Below are positions 21,627 through 34,202 of a stretch of 64,000 nt of DNA, in pieces. The position numbers were made by a program, and so were the translations under genes. This DNA is from Chelydra serpentina (lineage: Eukaryota; Chordata; Testudines; Chelydridae). The notes below the pieces were generated by a model, which ran no database searches, was not told the origin of the DNA, and worked only from the letters and a program-made list of their open reading frames with translations. The stretch spans positions 930,001 to 994,000 of the forward strand of contig JBAIAC010000054.1 in NCBI GenBank assembly GCA_037349315.1, given 5' to 3'. Numbering within the stretch: position 1 is the first letter of the stretch; each line of letters begins with the position of its first letter.

Positions 21627-23469
21627 TCATAGAATCATAGAATCTCAGGGTTGGAAGGGACCTCAGGAGGTCATCTAGTCCAACCCCCTGCTCAAAGCAG
21701 GACCAACCCCAACTAGATCATCCCAGCCAGGGCTTTGTCAAGCCTGACCTTAAAAACCTCTAAGGAAGGAGATTCCACCACCTCCCTAGGTAACCCATTC
21801 CAGTGCTTCACCACCCTACTAGTGAAAAAGTTTTTCCTAATATCCAACCTAAACCTCCCCCTCTGCAACTTGAGACCATTACTCCTTGTTCTGTCATCTT
21901 CTACCACTGAGAACAGTCTAGATCCATCCTCTTTGGAACCCCCTTTTAGGTAGTTGAAAGCAGCTATCAAATCCCCCCTCACTCTTCTCTTCTGCAGGCT
22001 AAACAATCCCAGTTCCCTCAGCCTCTCCTCATAAGTCATGTGCTCCAGCCCCCTAATCATTTTTGTTGCCCTCCGTTGGACTCTTTCCAATTTATCCACA
22101 TCCTTTTTGTAGTGTGGGGCCCAAAACTGGACACAGTACTCCAAATGAGGCCTCACCAGTGCCGAATAGAGGGGAATAATCACGTCCCTCGATCTGCTGG
22201 AAATGCCCCTACTTATACAGCCCAAAATGCCGTTAGCCTTCTTGGCAACAAGGGCACACTGTTGACTCATATTCAGCTTTTCGTCCACTGTAACCCCTAG
22301 GTCCTTTTCTGCAGAACTGCTGCCCAGCCATTCGGTCCCTAGTCTGGAGCAGTGCATGGGATTCTTCCGTCCTAAGTGCAGGACTCTGCACTTGTCCTTG
22401 TTGAACCTCATCAGATTTCTTTTGGCCCAATCCTCTAATTTGTCTAGGTCCCTCTGTATCCTATCCCTACCCTCCAGCGTATCAACCACTCCTCCCAGTT
22501 TAGTGTCATCTGCAAACTTGCTAAGGGTGCAGTCCACACCATCCTCCAGGTCGTTGATGAAGATATTGAACAAAACCGGCCCCAGCACCGACCCTTGGGG
22601 CACTCCACTTGATACCGGCTGCCAACTAGACATGGAGCCATTGATCACTACCCGTTGAGCACGACCATCCAGCTAGTTTTCTATCCACCTTACCGTCCAT
22701 TCATCCAGCCCATACTTCTTTAATTTGCTGGCAAGAACACTGTGCGAGACTGTATCAAAAGCTTTGCTAAAGTCAAGAAATAGCACATCCACTGCTTTGC
22801 CCTCATCCACAGAGCCAGTTATCTCATCATAGAAGGCAATTAGGTTAGTCAGGCATGACTTGCCCTTGGTGAATCCATGCTGACTGTTCCTGATCACTTT
22901 CCCCTCCTTTAAGTGGTTCAGAATTGATTCCTTGAGGACCTGTTCCATGATTTTTCCAGGGATTGAGGTGAGACTGACTGGCCTGTAGTTCCCCGGATCT
23001 TCCTTCTTCCCTTTTTTAAAGATGGGCACTACATTAACTTTTTTCCAGTCATCCGGGACCTCCCCCGATTGCCATGATTTGTCAAAGATAATGGCCAATG
23101 GCTCTGCAATCACATCGGCCAACTCCTTTAGCACCCTCGGATGCAGTGCATCCGGCCCCATGGACTTGTGTTCGTCCAGCTTTTCTAAATAGTCCCGAAC
23201 TACTTCTTTCTCCACAGAGGGCTGGTCACCTCCTCCCCATACCGTGCTGCGGAGTGCAGCCGTCTGGGAGCTGCCCTTGTCTGTGAAGACAGAGGCAAAA
23301 AAAGCATTGAGTACACTAGCTTTCTCCACATCCTCTGTCACAAGGTTCCCTCCCTCATTCAGCAAGGGGCCCACACGTTCCTTGACTTTCTTCTTGTTGC
23401 TAACATACCTGAAGAAACCCTTCTTGTTACTCCTAACATCTCCAGCTAGCTGCAACTCCAAGTGTGATT
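21627..23469 (-). mobile_element. CR1 LINE, copy 2 (long, young)
   Basis: This is the full 3' end (TCATAGAATCATAGAATC terminus at the left), 3' UTR, and ORF2 from the pre-RT linker to the C-terminus. It is nearly identical to copies 1, 3 and 4, so the family was recently active. The 5' truncation falls at 23469. It interrupts an older L2-like LINE. Confidence 0.94.
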
Positions 23470-23480
23470 GGAGCTCCTCT
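21713..23480 (-). pseudogene. CR1 copy 2 ORF2 with one nonsense mutation
   Basis: The reading frame carries the RT ([29 protein letters not shown]) and the C-terminal region to ALAGMI. It is open except for one TGG-to-TAG change in the ENWLDG motif (about 22672-22674), which splits it into 21713-22648 and an upstream part to about 23469. Everything upstream of the RT linker, including the endonuclease, is absent. Confidence 0.9.
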
Positions 23481-23765
23481 GTCTCCCTTTCACTGGCAGA
23501 TTTCACACTTGTTTTTCTCTTTGAAATCCCTCTAGCTGCCCCGTGACCCCAATCCTCTCTTGGCATACCTGTTCCCCACTCACGCCCTCTTCCTTGTCCT
23601 CCTCCTTTTACCTGTCCTTGTCCTCTTGCTTCTTTCCCTCCAGCATACAAATACACTTGCTTCCACTGTCCCTAAAACATCAATCCTCAATCCCACCTGC
23701 CACTCTAGCTATTGCCCATTGCAGCCAAACTTGCTGAAGACTCCATCTACAACCATTGCCTTAAG
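23470..23765 (+). mobile_element. Continuation of L2-like LINE relic
   Basis: Pyrimidine-rich sequence with a decayed frame around ILNPTCHSSYCPLQP resembles the linker and start of a LINE reverse transcriptase. It is collinear with 20820-21626 if the CR1 is removed. It is ended by DIRS copy 3. Confidence 0.4.
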
Positions 23766-24079
23766 TTCTTCTTCAAGTGATTCCACGTGTACATTTCATG
23801 CTTGGTGTGTGACCATCTCTCAGTGGTACCATTGGGGCAACTCAAGTGCCCTCTACCATAGTGTGCCATTGCAAGCCAGTATAAATGGCACAACCACCCC
23901 AGAACTTCTTCGGTTCTGATGACTGTCATGGGTGGTAAGAAGGAATTGCTTTGGCTTGCATTAGCACATGTTGTCAGTGTGCTCATGGAAATTTCTTGTA
24001 AATAGTTTTCTAGTTGATTAGCACTTCGTTACTAGAATAGATCGGCTAAGTTTCCTTTTTGGTCCCCACTCCTGGGGTT

Positions 24080-26215
24080 TCTGTTACATGGTCTCTGGGC
24101 TTCAAGCTCTGTGTCTCTTGTGCTAGGTCAGTGCCCATGAGCAACCCACACTCCAGCTGCTTGAAGCATTTGGGGGAAGCTCATATTCAGGTTTGTTGTC
24201 AAATTTGCAAATATTTTAAGCAAAGGACAAAAAAAGCCAGAGAAGCCAGGCTAAAGGTTTTGCTCACGGAGGCGGCCCTGAAACCTCCATCAGAGTCTAG
24301 CCATCCTGACTTGGCACAGAGTGCTTTGGCATCAGTTGGGAGTGCACCTCCTATTCTGCCCGAGACCCAGCACCAATTGCTGTCCCCAATGTCTAAGTAG
24401 AGATATGATAGCTCTAGACAGACTGCCAAGAGAAGACGGTTGCTGGCTCCAGAATCTTCTAAGCATGGGGAGAGGAGTAGAGTGCAGCCGGAACCAAAGC
24501 ACTTTTCGTCTCTGGTAGCACTGAAACGGGCACCACTCACTCTGGTACCAGGGCAGGTACCTTCGAGTCTGGTATGTGGACGGTGCTTTCTATGTCTGCA
24601 ATACTGCAACGCCATGTCAGAGGCGTTTGTGTCAGCAAGAGAGATGCTGAGCCTATTGGTACTGATGTCCCTGGTAGTGCAAGTAGGGTGACCAGACAGC
24701 AAGTGTGAAAAATCGGGACAGGGGGTGGGGGGTAATAGGAGCCTATATAAGAAAAAGACCCCAAAATCAGTGACAGTCTCCTGTGCCTTAGACTTCACGC
24801 CCATCGGTGCATTGAAGGGGAAGCCTGCAAAATTGGCTGCTCTACACTCTTTGCCGATTAGGCACTAGTCTCTGGTACCATTGGGAGCAGCCCCTGCTTT
24901 GTTAGCCAAGTGTGATTCAGATTCTCTGCATCAGAGATGGCCTCCTGTTTCTCAGCCTCGGAGCCGGTCATGCTACCCCCACCTAGGCATTACTACCCTC
25001 GGTTGCCTCGAGATCCTACGGCTGGAATGGGAAAGGGCATGTGGCCAGGGAGTCATTGGGCTCACCACTGGTCCAGTGGCACTTTTGGAACTTGTGGGGA
25101 TTTCCCCAGTTTCCAGGTCCTGCTCTGTGTCCTTGGAGAGGCATGGGGAGTCTGTTTTTGAGCCTGGTACAGGTCCTGATGCTGAGCAGGAAGAGGTAGT
25201 GCAGGAAGAGTCTACTGGACAGCGAGCAGAGGAGGGGCATCCTCAGCCTGTGCTGGCTTCATCTTCCTCCTCTCCTAATGAGGCAGTTTCCTTAGGGGGC
25301 ATTTCACCCCCTCCCGATGATTATAGAGATCACCATGGATTGAAGAGTATTGCCTCAGGTTTGGGGATTCAGGTAGAGGAAGTTAAGGAGTCCTCCCATC
25401 ACCATAGTGACATTTTGGCCACAACCAGGCCATTGCAGGTGTCTTTACCTGTTAATGAAGCAATTTTGGAACTCATGAAGCCATTCTGGCACACTCCTTT
25501 GTCCCTTCCTCCCTTCTCAAAAAAGGACCAAATGTAAATATTATGTCCCTGCTCCGCCCCAGGATTGTGTGGCGGTGTCAGTGGCCAGTGAAAGGGAACG
25601 ACAGGGCCAACAGGTGGCAATTTCCAAATCAAAGGATGCTAAAAGACAATAGATTTATTTGGTGGAAAAGTTTATTCTATTGCAGTGTTGTAACTCAAAA
25701 TTGCCAACCAACAAACCTTTTGGGACATTGTAGTATTTGGGACTCCATGTTAAAGTTTAAGGACATGTTGCTGGAGGACACCTGGGCAGTAGTTTTCTTT
25801 AGTTGACGAGGGGAAATTCATAGTGAGAACTTCACTGCAGGTTGGACTACATGTATGGTGGACTCGGCTGCTAGGACCCTGGCTCCTGCGGTTTCCATGT
25901 ACAGGAGCTCTCTACTGCGGATGCGGTCCAACAAACAATTCAAGACCTGCCCTTTGAAAAGTCTTCACTTTTTTCAGGGCAAGCAGATTCTAAGATCTAT
26001 GGATTGAAGGATTCTATGCTGACTTTAAAGTCTTTGGTGTTGTATACTCTGGCCCTGTCCAGGAAACATTTTTGCCTGCAGCAGACCACTGATACTCTGC
26101 CCCTGTTCCTCATCAGGACTTACAAAGAAAGAAGAGTAGAGGTTATAGACACAGGCCACCTCCTCCTTCTACGTCAATGCCTGCTCTATCCAGATACCGA
26201 GGGGTGCTAAATAGG
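24080..26215 (+). pseudogene. DIRS copy 3 gag remnant
   Basis: The N-terminal Cys/His cluster is recognisable (CVSCARSVPMSNPHSSCLKH, QICKYF) and is followed by KQRTKKAREARLKVLL. A later acidic block has SSSSPNEAVSLGGISPPPDD. The C-terminal QDLPFEKSSLFSGQAD-like block lies near 25940-26000. Frames shift repeatedly, and a small DNA transposon is inserted at 24686. Confidence 0.8.
24686..24768 (-). mobile_element. Truncated copy of the GGGTGACCAGA MITE
   Basis: It begins with GGGTGACCAGACAGCAAGTG after a TA and matches the inverse of the complete copies at 54391-54510 and 62572-62691. The other end is missing. It sits inside DIRS copy 3 gag. Confidence 0.75.
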
Positions 26216-26499
26216 TGTTTTGGGGTCAGTTGAGGATGCCATACCAGTTTCCAGGATGCAGTCTGGATTCCATCACAGGCACTTTCCTACTACTCTGATC
26301 GAACAAACTCTGTTACACTTTCCCCTTCTGTTCCACTCCTACACAGATATATCCTTGATATCTGTTTCAGCTAAAACATCAATCATTGGCAACTAGTTCT
26401 TTCAAGGTCTATTTGGCAGCAATATTTCCATCCTATGGACAACTGTTCTATATTTTCTAATACTATGACAATCAAATTTTGTAAGGTTTTGTAACCCTG

Positions 26500-27055
26500 G
26501 AAAGGATGCACCTACAGATAAAGGAACCTGTTCCTCCCTGGGACTTGGACTTAGTTTTGTCAAAACTAATCAGGTCTTCGTTTGAGCCTTTAGCCATGTG
26601 CTCCTTATTACATCCATCACTTCAGCCAGGAGAGTGGCTGAACTGTGTGTTCTGCTGTCTGAATCTCCTTACACAATTTTCTTTAAGGACAAAGTATATC
26701 TGCACTCTCCTCGGAGATTTCTCTTGAAGGTGATATCTCACTTTCACATTAATCAGTTGATTTACTTTCCTATGTTTCACCCAAAGCCACTTTCCAATAG
26801 AGAGGATCAACGCCTGCACACCCTGGATGGTAGAAGGGCTTTGACATTCTACAGACGGGACTGAACACCTCCATTTATCAACCTAACTATTCATGGCCAT
26901 TGCAGACAGGAGGAAGGGTCTCCCAGTCTCTTCACAGAAAATTGCATCGTGGATAGCCTCCAATATTTGTGTATGTTGTGATCTGGCTGGGATTTTCCCA
27001 CGGAGCACAGTAACTGAGCATTCAACAAGATCGGCAACATTTCATGCGTAAGTCC
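26500..27055 (+). pseudogene. DIRS copy 3 tyrosine recombinase remnant
   Basis: Recognisable pieces are PVPPWDLDLVLSKLIRSSFEP, the catalytic Arg motif TSARRVAELCVLLS and the FHINQLIYFPMFHPKP stretch. The His-x-x-Arg region survives in decayed form (EHSTRSAT, about 27018-27041). No Tyr motif can be placed with confidence. Several frameshifts are present. Confidence 0.8.
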
Positions 27056-27345
27056 ATATGTGCAATCACTTGAAGAAGAACAGGTACTTTCTGTAACGGT
27101 TGTTATTTAAGATGTCACTTGTGCATTCCACTATCCACCCTCTTACTCCTCTGCATTGGAGTTGTCTGGGAAGAAGGAACTGAGGGGGTTTTGGGGTGCC
27201 TGGGCCCTTTATACCAACACTCCGAGTGTGCTCTAGCTGCCCCAGTGGGTACCAGTGTGGGAAAAATTAGACGACTTTGCACGGGGTGTGGTCACTCTAA
27301 GAATGGAATGGACATGTGCAACACATCTTGAAGAACAACAGTTAT

Positions 27346-28857
27346 GTAAGGTTTTTTCCTCTCACGACTTATCTTGGAATCTCTCCAATCATTCTTTCCT
27401 CTGTGTCACTTCACATTGGGCGAATACTGCCAAGGTTCACTATGGAGAAGTGACACGAAAAGATTGCCCTCAGGCAAACAGTGTAATAATGAAGACAAGA
27501 GCCCAGTGTTTGGAAATATGTGGCCTAGGGTTCTGGGCAGTGGGTGAAGTCACCCTCACTAATACCTTGGAGCAGGGAGCGATTGCCTGGTGCTGGCACT
27601 ACTAAACGCTGTGTAAATGGGGAGTTGAAGCATAGGAATGACACAAGTTGATTATATAGTTTCCCCTAAATACTCTGTTATTTCACCAAATTGACGAGCT
27701 AAGTGCAGGGTGCTTACTCTGAAACGTGTTTCTCTCTTGATGAACAGTGTAATCAAGGTGTCGCCAGAGTCTCCTGGGGCAGGGTGGGCGGGTGGGTGGC
27801 GGGAGGGAGGGGTCCAGGCTCTGGAATGCTCTGTCACATTCTCTTCACCAGTAAACCTCAGTTTGGAGTCTGATGATATGTGATTGCCAAAGGATCAGAA
27901 ATGCTCTGCTTAAAAGTGCACTGCCAGTGAGGCTGGGTGTGAACACCCGAGAGAGGAACTATATGGCAGTCCAGCCTTTCACAAGCAGTTGGCCGAGAAC
28001 TTTCATAACTACATTTTCTTGGTTTGCTGATGAAGAATACAGGAATCTTTACCAAAGACTAGGCCTCTGGAGTAGCAGGCATTTGGCTCTTTGGTTTCCA
28101 GATGCCAGTGTGGGAGCCTCAAAGACTCTGATGATTCTGGGGAGGGGAGAAATGCGCATTTCTTTTCTTACATTTGATTCTAAGTGAGTTTCTTCCTGTT
28201 GTGCTAACACCCCCTCCCCATCGCCACACCCCGTAAAGCAGAGTATTGGACATTGTTCTAAACTGTGCAGAGGGAGTAAGAAATTTGGAGAGGGTACAAC
28301 TGAAATGGACCCATTCTGCTCTCCATTGTGTTATATTGGTAGTGGGTGCCCTCAAACATATTTTCACATCTCAGTGGTGTGTAAATGTTGTACGTGGTAT
28401 AGCCTCTCTGACATGACACACTCTTGCAGATTCAGTACTCGGCCACCTGTCCCCCACAAAACATGTCGCTTTTCTTTCCAAGGAGAGGGGCAGGTGCTGT
28501 TCTTGGGCTCTGTGATACCAATGCCGCTGGTTGCTGTGCTATTAGAAATGCTTGCCAGCTTGCTTAAAACCAGCGTGAAAGAGATTGGCAATCGGCTGCA
28601 ATTCTGCTCTCATGGTTTCGTGTTTTCCTGTAAAGTTCTTGTGGCGTTTAATATTATTAAAGCAGTGTGTTTTCAGCCCGACTCTGGGCTTCCATAATGC
28701 TAGCTCAGACCTCCCACGCATCCCCCAAATAAATAGTCTTGGCAGTAAATGTTTTTCATCCTGTGGCTGTTCAGAGTGTTCAGAGCCGCTTCCCTTCTTA
28801 TATCATTTTCATTGTCTTTTTTATGGGGAGATAAATCCAGAAAAGCAAACACAATAT
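27346..28857. other. Intronic sequence without recognised feature
   Basis: This is mixed-composition sequence with short chance open frames only. I recognise no exon, RNA gene or named repeat. Confidence 0.55.
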
Positions 28858-31020
28858 TCATAGAATCATAGAATCATAGAATCATAGAATCTCAGGGTTG
28901 GAAGGGACCTCAGGAGGTCATCTAGTCCAACCCCCTGCTCAAAGCAGGACCAACCCCAACTAGATCATCCCAGCCAGGGCTTTGTCAAGCCTGACCTTAA
29001 AAACCTCCAAGGAAGGAGTCTCCACCACCTCCCTAGGTAACCCATTCCAATGCTTCACCACCCTACTAGTGAAAAAGTTTTTCCTAATATCCAACCTAAA
29101 CCTCCCCCTCTGCAACTTGAGACCATTACTCCTTGTTCTGTCATCTTCTACCACTGAGAACAGTCTAGATCCATCCTCTTTGGAACCCCCTTTTAGGTAG
29201 TTGAAAGCAGCTATCAAATCCCCCCTCACTCTTCTCTTCTGCAGGCTAAACAATCTCAGTTCCCTCAGCCTCTCCTCATAAGTCATGTGCTCCAGCCCCC
29301 TAATCATTTTTGTTGCCCTCCGTTGGACTCTTTCCAATTTATCCACATCCTTCTTGTAGTGTGGGGCCCAAAACTGGACACAGTACTCCAAATGAGGCCT
29401 CACCAGTGCCGAATAGAGGGGAATAATCACATCCCTCGATCTGCTGGAAATGCCCCTACTTATACAGCCCAAAATGCCGTTAGCCTTCTTGGCAACAAGG
29501 GCACACTGTTGACTCATATTCAGCTTTTCGTCCACTGTAACCCCTAGGTCCTTTTCTGCAGAACTGCTGCCCAGCCATTCGGTCCCTAGTCTGTAGCAGT
29601 GCATGGGATTCTTCCGTCCTAAGTGCAGGACTCTGCACTTGTCCTTGTTGAACCTCATCAGATTTCTTTTGGCCCAATCCTCTAATTTGTCTAGGTCCCT
29701 CTGTATCCTATCCCTACCCTCCAGCGTATCAACCACTCCTCCCAGTTTAGTGTCATCTGCAAACTTGCTAAGGGTGCAGTCCACACCATCCTCCAGGTCG
29801 TTGATGAAGATATTGAACAAAACCGGCCCCAGCACCGACCCTTGGGGCACTCCACTTGATACCGGCTGCCAACTAGACATGGAGCCATTGATCACTACCC
29901 GTTGAGCACGACCATCCAGCCAGTTTTCTATCCACCTTACCGTCCATTCATCCAGCCCATACTTCTTTAACTTGCTGGCAAGAACGCTGTGCGAGACTGT
30001 ATCAAAAGCTTTGCTAAAGTCAAGAAATAGCACATCCACTGCTTTGCCCTCATCCACAGAGCCAGTTATCTCATCATAGAAGGCAATTAGGTTAGTCAGG
30101 CATGACTTGCCCTTGGTGAATCCATGCTGACTGTTCCTGATCACTTTCCCCTCCTTTAAGTGGTTCAAAATTGATTCCTTGAGGACCTGTTCCATGATTT
30201 TTCCAGGGATTGAGGTGAGACTGACTGGCCTGTAGTTCCCCGGATCTTCCTTCTTCCCTTTTTTAAAGATGGGCACTACATTAGCTTTTTTCCAGTCATC
30301 CGGGACCTCCCCCGATTGCCATGATTTGTCAAAGATAATGGCCAATGGCTCTGTAATCACATCGGCCAACTCCTTTAGCACCCTCGGATGCAGTGCATCC
30401 GGCCCCATGGACTTGTGTTCGTCCAGCTTTTCTAAATAGTCCCGAACTACTTCTTTCTCCACAGAGGGCTGGTCACCTCCTCCCCATACCGTGCTGCGGA
30501 GTGCAGCCATCTGGGAGCTGCCCTTGTCTGTGAAGACAGAGGCAAAAAAAGCATTGAGTACACTAGCTTTCTCCGCATCCTCTGTCACAAGGTTCCCTCC
30601 CTCATTCAGCAAGGGGCCCACACGTTCCTTGACTTTCTTCTTGTTGCTAACATACCTGAAGAAACCCTTCTTGTTACTCCTAACATCTCCAGCTAGCTGC
30701 AACTCCAAGTGTGATTTGGCCTTCCTAATTTCACTCCTGCATGCCTGAGCAATATTTTTATACTCCTCCCTGGTCATTTGTCCAATCTTCCACTTCTTGT
30801 AAGCTGCTTTTTTGTGTTTAAGACGAGCAAGGATTTCACTGTTAAGCCAAGCTGGTCGCCTGCCATATTTACTTTTCTTTCTACACATCGGGATGGTTTG
30901 TTCCTGCAACCTCAATAAGGTTTCTTTAAAATACAGCCAGCTTTCCTCGACTCCTTTCCCCCTCATGTTATTCTCCCAGGGGACCTTGCCCATCAGTTCC
31001 CTGGGCAAGGAAACATATAC
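28858..31020 (-). mobile_element. CR1 LINE, copy 3 (longest, intact frame)
   Basis: The 3' end shows four tandem units of the 8-bp TCATAGAA repeat, the normal CR1 3' terminus. The element reaches further 5' than any other copy here, to about 31010-31020, in the linker between endonuclease and RT. The exact 5' edge is blurred by a short local repeat (GGAAACATATAC) at 31009 and 31027. Confidence 0.95.
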
Positions 31021-31044
31021 AAAGAATGGAAACATATACTTCAT
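28960..31044 (-). CDS. CR1 ORF2, 5'-truncated but uninterrupted (reverse transcriptase)
   Basis: This is an open frame of 694 codons with no stop or frameshift. It starts in the post-endonuclease linker ([26 protein letters not shown]), passes the RT motifs ([57 protein letters not shown]), and runs to the conserved C-terminus ([20 protein letters not shown], ending ALAGMI). The apurinic-type endonuclease that should precede it is missing, so the copy cannot retrotranspose by itself. The first ATG lies in flanking DNA and is not a natural start. Confidence 0.9.
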   Translation of the reverse strand: MKYMFPFFVYVSLPRELMGKVPWENNMRGKGVEESWLYFKETLLRLQEQTIPMCRKKSKYGRRPAWLNSEILARLKHKKAAYKKWKIGQMTREEYKNIAQACRSEIRKAKSHLELQLAGDVRSNKKGFFRYVSNKKKVKERVGPLLNEGGNLVTEDAEKASVLNAFFASVFTDKGSSQMAALRSTVWGGGDQPSVEKEVVRDYLEKLDEHKSMGPDALHPRVLKELADVITEPLAIIFDKSWQSGEVPDDWKKANVVPIFKKGKKEDPGNYRPVSLTSIPGKIMEQVLKESILNHLKEGKVIRNSQHGFTKGKSCLTNLIAFYDEITGSVDEGKAVDVLFLDFSKAFDTVSHSVLASKLKKYGLDEWTVRWIENWLDGRAQRVVINGSMSSWQPVSSGVPQGSVLGPVLFNIFINDLEDGVDCTLSKFADDTKLGGVVDTLEGRDRIQRDLDKLEDWAKRNLMRFNKDKCRVLHLGRKNPMHCYRLGTEWLGSSSAEKDLGVTVDEKLNMSQQCALVAKKANGILGCISRGISSRSRDVIIPLYSALVRPHLEYCVQFWAPHYKKDVDKLERVQRRATKMIRGLEHMTYEERLRELRLFSLQKRRVRGDLIAAFNYLKGGSKEDGSRLFSVVEDDRTRSNGLKLQRGRFRLDIRKNFFTSRVVKHWNGLPREVVETPSLEVFKVRLDKALAGMI

Positions 31045-31914
31045 AACATCCCCATTAAATACCCCAAAGTGAACATCTTAACTCTGTTAACCTGAAGACA
31101 AGGTGATCCAAAGAAGTGATGGGGCAGGGCAGAGAAAGGTGAGAGGACGGCATATGTGATTGGTAAAGCACCCGCAGATACCAGATTGTTAGTAGATCAT
31201 AGCTATTTTAAGTGACCCAGGTACAGGCAAACAGGTAATCACATTTCCCAAACCACCACCTCATTTGGCAGCAGGTTTCATCGTATGGGCAACATAAGTA
31301 GAGAGGTCAAGGGCTGAATGAACATTGGGCCTAAATCTTTCTTTTTCATCCCTGTTGGAACGAACTGTAAACCATGTATATGCTGGAAACCACTTCAAGC
31401 CAGGGGGTGTGACAGCACCCCTAGTGCCAGCACCTGTGCTTCAACCTTAAACTGAAGTGTACTCAAGTGTGTGGGTGGAGGCTTGATGTAGCAATGAGAG
31501 CACAGAAGAGTTTCTCTGTTTTCATAGGTGAACAAAGTGACCTGGTTTTGGAAGTGGAGTAATGCTTAACAGCAGAGCTTTTGCTGGAAACCGGGTCTGT
31601 GTGTAGGGTCAGGGCATATCATCAGGGAAGGAAAAGCTGGGGTAAGGGAGAGCCCTCAGAGCGACAGATTTTGAAAGACAAATCCTATAATACGGTGTTG
31701 GGAGGGAAGATACACAGGTAGGATAATGAAAACCATGGAAAGTTTAATTTGTCAAACTCCACTCCTAGGAACTGTTACTGGTGGTGAGTGAACAAGCTGA
31801 TATTCAGGGGCATACAACTCATAATGTATATTCAGACCCCCAGGTAATAATTACCCATTCTTCCCTGGGGTTTCAGAAACCATTATAAAGTCCCTTTCCC
31901 TCAACCTCCCTCCC
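31021..31914. other. Intronic sequence without recognised feature
   Basis: No repeat family, exon or RNA gene is recognised here. Confidence 0.55.
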
Positions 31915-32370
31915 TTTGAAGTTGTTTGGGTGAGGACATTCAAGAGGTGAGGGAGCAGGGGGCAGTCGGGTGGGGCGGAGGTTCTGGGGGGGTGATCAGG
32001 GTACAGGGAATAGGGGGGTTGGATAGGTGTAAGAGTCCCGGGGGGGCTGTCAGAGGATGGGGGTGTGGATAGGGGGTCAGGGCAGTGAGGGGACAAGGAG
32101 CGGGGGGGTTGGATAGCGGGTGGGATTCCAGGGGGGCGCTTAGGGGTGGGGGGGTCCCAGGAAGGGGCGGTCAGGGGATGAAGAGCGGGGGTGGGGTGGG
32201 TTGGATGGGTCAGGAGTTCTGAGGGAGGCAGTCAGGGGCCAGGAAGTGGGAGGGGGTGGATGGGGGCGGGGACCAGGCTGTTTGGGGAGGCACGGCCTTC
32301 TCTACCTGGTCCTCCATATAGTTTCGCAACCCCAATATGGCACTCGGGCCAAAAAGTTTGCCTACCCCTG
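31915..32370 (+). mobile_element. hAT-like fragment with G-rich degenerate tandem array
   Basis: The right end GTTTGCCTACCCCTG is a hAT-type terminus (complement CAGGGGTAGGCAA). The body is a strongly strand-asymmetric G-rich array of imperfect units of about 40-50 bp around GGGTTGGAT, GGGGCAGTCAGGGG and similar, with many runs of four or more G. I find no matching left terminus, so it is a fragment. Confidence 0.6.
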
Positions 32371-32439
32371 TACTAGGGTGAGAGATTAATTCTTCATTTC
32401 CTTTTGTGTGATCATTACCACTAGGAAGCCCCAGGAGGG

Positions 32440-34200
32440 TTACCACACGGTCATTTGGTAATAAATATCTAACAATTTTGATATTTGGTTATCGATCGCA
32501 TCCCAATATTCTCTAATGACTGGAGATGTCCTCTATATATGCATAAAATCTTCTCTTTCATCACAATTTCTCCAGCGTTTATCTCCATTCAATCTATATT
32601 TGTTTTTTAACCTGACTGGTGTGAGGTACCATTTAAGATACTGTTTCAAGAAATATTATTTTATTGTGCTATAGACTGAGATTGCTGGTCCTCTTTTTTT
32701 TTAAATCAAACCCCAAACGTGGAGTAATTTTGTCTATCCACATCCTTTTCCTAGCATGTCACATATATGGACATATTTTTGTTAGGAAAGCGGTCTGCAA
32801 TGCAGAGGAGTATTTTTGTGTTTCCTGATTGCCACTATATCTATTGGTTGTTGTTGGCTGCATGTGTGTTCTTGGTGTATGCTGTCCCAGCTCTGTGCAG
32901 ATAGCTAATGCAGCAGACCTCGTTCAGACTTCCCACAAAGACCACAAGACTTGATTTGTAGAGAAATCACCTGACCAGGTTTATTGTCAACGAAGCACAG
33001 TAACCGCACCCGGCAGACTCTACGGGAATACTAAGACATGTATGCCCATGACAATGGACTCAGCTCAGTGAATGGCGGGACTTTCCATTCCCCTTTTGGC
33101 TGGCCAAAGACACACCTTTGAGACTCTTCTTTATTCACTGATACAAACAAGTTATGTATTGTCCCTCTGATGTGGTTAGCTACCACCCTTTACATTGCAC
33201 TTTCATTTACACTTTAATTTGATCAAAACATCTCTATCCATCAAACTGTCATGCTGACCTTATCTTAGGTAAACATGTCCTTGTTATCTTTGGGAAGTGT
33301 ATTTGGGCCATACTTGGTATCAGGGTGTTCTGGTACTACCCTTCTGGAATGTGTTTGCGTGAGTGTCCTGTGCCTAGTACTTCTTAGGAATGTTTGTGTT
33401 TTTGCAATACCAGCCCTGTTCTTGCCAGGTTCTTTAAACTTGCAAGCAGGCATGTTTTATAACAAGTTCTTTAGTTCAGGTCTCATACCAGGCCTCTTAT
33501 ACCAGGCCACATGTCTCGGTCTCTCTCCTTCTATTACAGTATCTATTAAAGTTAGCTTTTTGTATACAACACATTTTCTAGAAAGTTGAAAAACATAATG
33601 CCTGACTTGAAAGTACTGGTACCAGGGGAGAGTGGGCCAGTTAAAATTAGTTTTGGTCTCTAAATAAGTTAGAAAAATGTCTTTATTGAATAGCTGGCCA
33701 ACTGTGTGTATTCAATGGCTTTCCTAATCTTTGAAGCTCTCTGGTTTGCTGTTCAGGTTAAGATCTGGATTATTTGCAATGAGTGTCATTGGTAGGAAAA
33801 AGAACTGATCTTACCGGATGTGTGTAAATTTCTGAAGGGTGTAATTTTTTTTTATTAATCCACAGTAGTATAGCAATCTTTACACTGCTGCAATTTTCTT
33901 GTCCAATAAAGACCTAGTGTTTGGCTGGGTTAGAGCGCCCCCACTATTACTTTGAGCTGGTTGGCTTGATAGTACCATAGAATATTTGGAACTGCTAGAC
34001 TACCCTGTTTAATCGGACTATACAAAGTATGTGTTTTCACTCTTGGTCTTTTCTTATTCCATATAAATTGTAACAACATCCTCTGTATTTTTTCTGGAGT
34101 TTTACCTGGGGTCATCAAAAAAAGATTTTGAAACAAGAAAGATATCCTTGGCAGAGTATTCGTTATGACAGTGTCTATTCTTCCCAACCAAGAAATTACA
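32440..34200 (-). mobile_element. L1-type LINE ORF2 C-terminal relic, split by a solo LTR
   Basis: On the minus strand, 34190-33930 reads as the L1 post-RT region (PRISFLFQNLFLMTPGKTPE, LLQFIWNKKRPRVKTHTLYS, SLAVPNILWYYQANQLK). After the LTR at 32880-33538, the C-terminal Cys-type region continues (RWRNCDEREDFMHIYRGH). Removing the LTR restores continuity of the two halves. Several stops make it dead. Confidence 0.8.
32880..33538 (-). repeat. Solo LTR of an endogenous retrovirus-like element, inside L1
   Basis: The segment is bounded by TG and CA, is flanked by a GTA duplication (32877-32879 and 33539-33541), and interrupts the L1 relic cleanly. On the minus strand an AATAAA signal is present (complement at 32980-32985) about 100 bp from the end. 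It has no coding sequence. Confidence 0.72.
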
Positions 34201-34202
34201 TA

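Larger units (their letters stand above)
23766..27345 (+). mobile_element. DIRS-type retrotransposon, copy 3 (decayed, RT deleted)
   Basis: The left terminal repeat begins TTCTTCTTCAAGTGATTCC. Gag and tyrosine recombinase remnants are present, but the reverse transcriptase region is gone. The right side has an internal complementary region (27050-27130) and a terminal arm (27308-27345) that are complementary (CTTGAAGAACAACAGTTA against TAACGGTTGTTATTTAAG). It is clearly a different lineage from copies 1 and 2. Confidence 0.85.

Noticed and set aside
22040..22658. Plus-strand open frames of 86-100 codons recurring at 134, 450, 22040, 22356, 29287, 29603 and 57988
   Set aside because: They are antisense shadows of the CR1 reverse transcriptase and recur only because CR1 copies recur.
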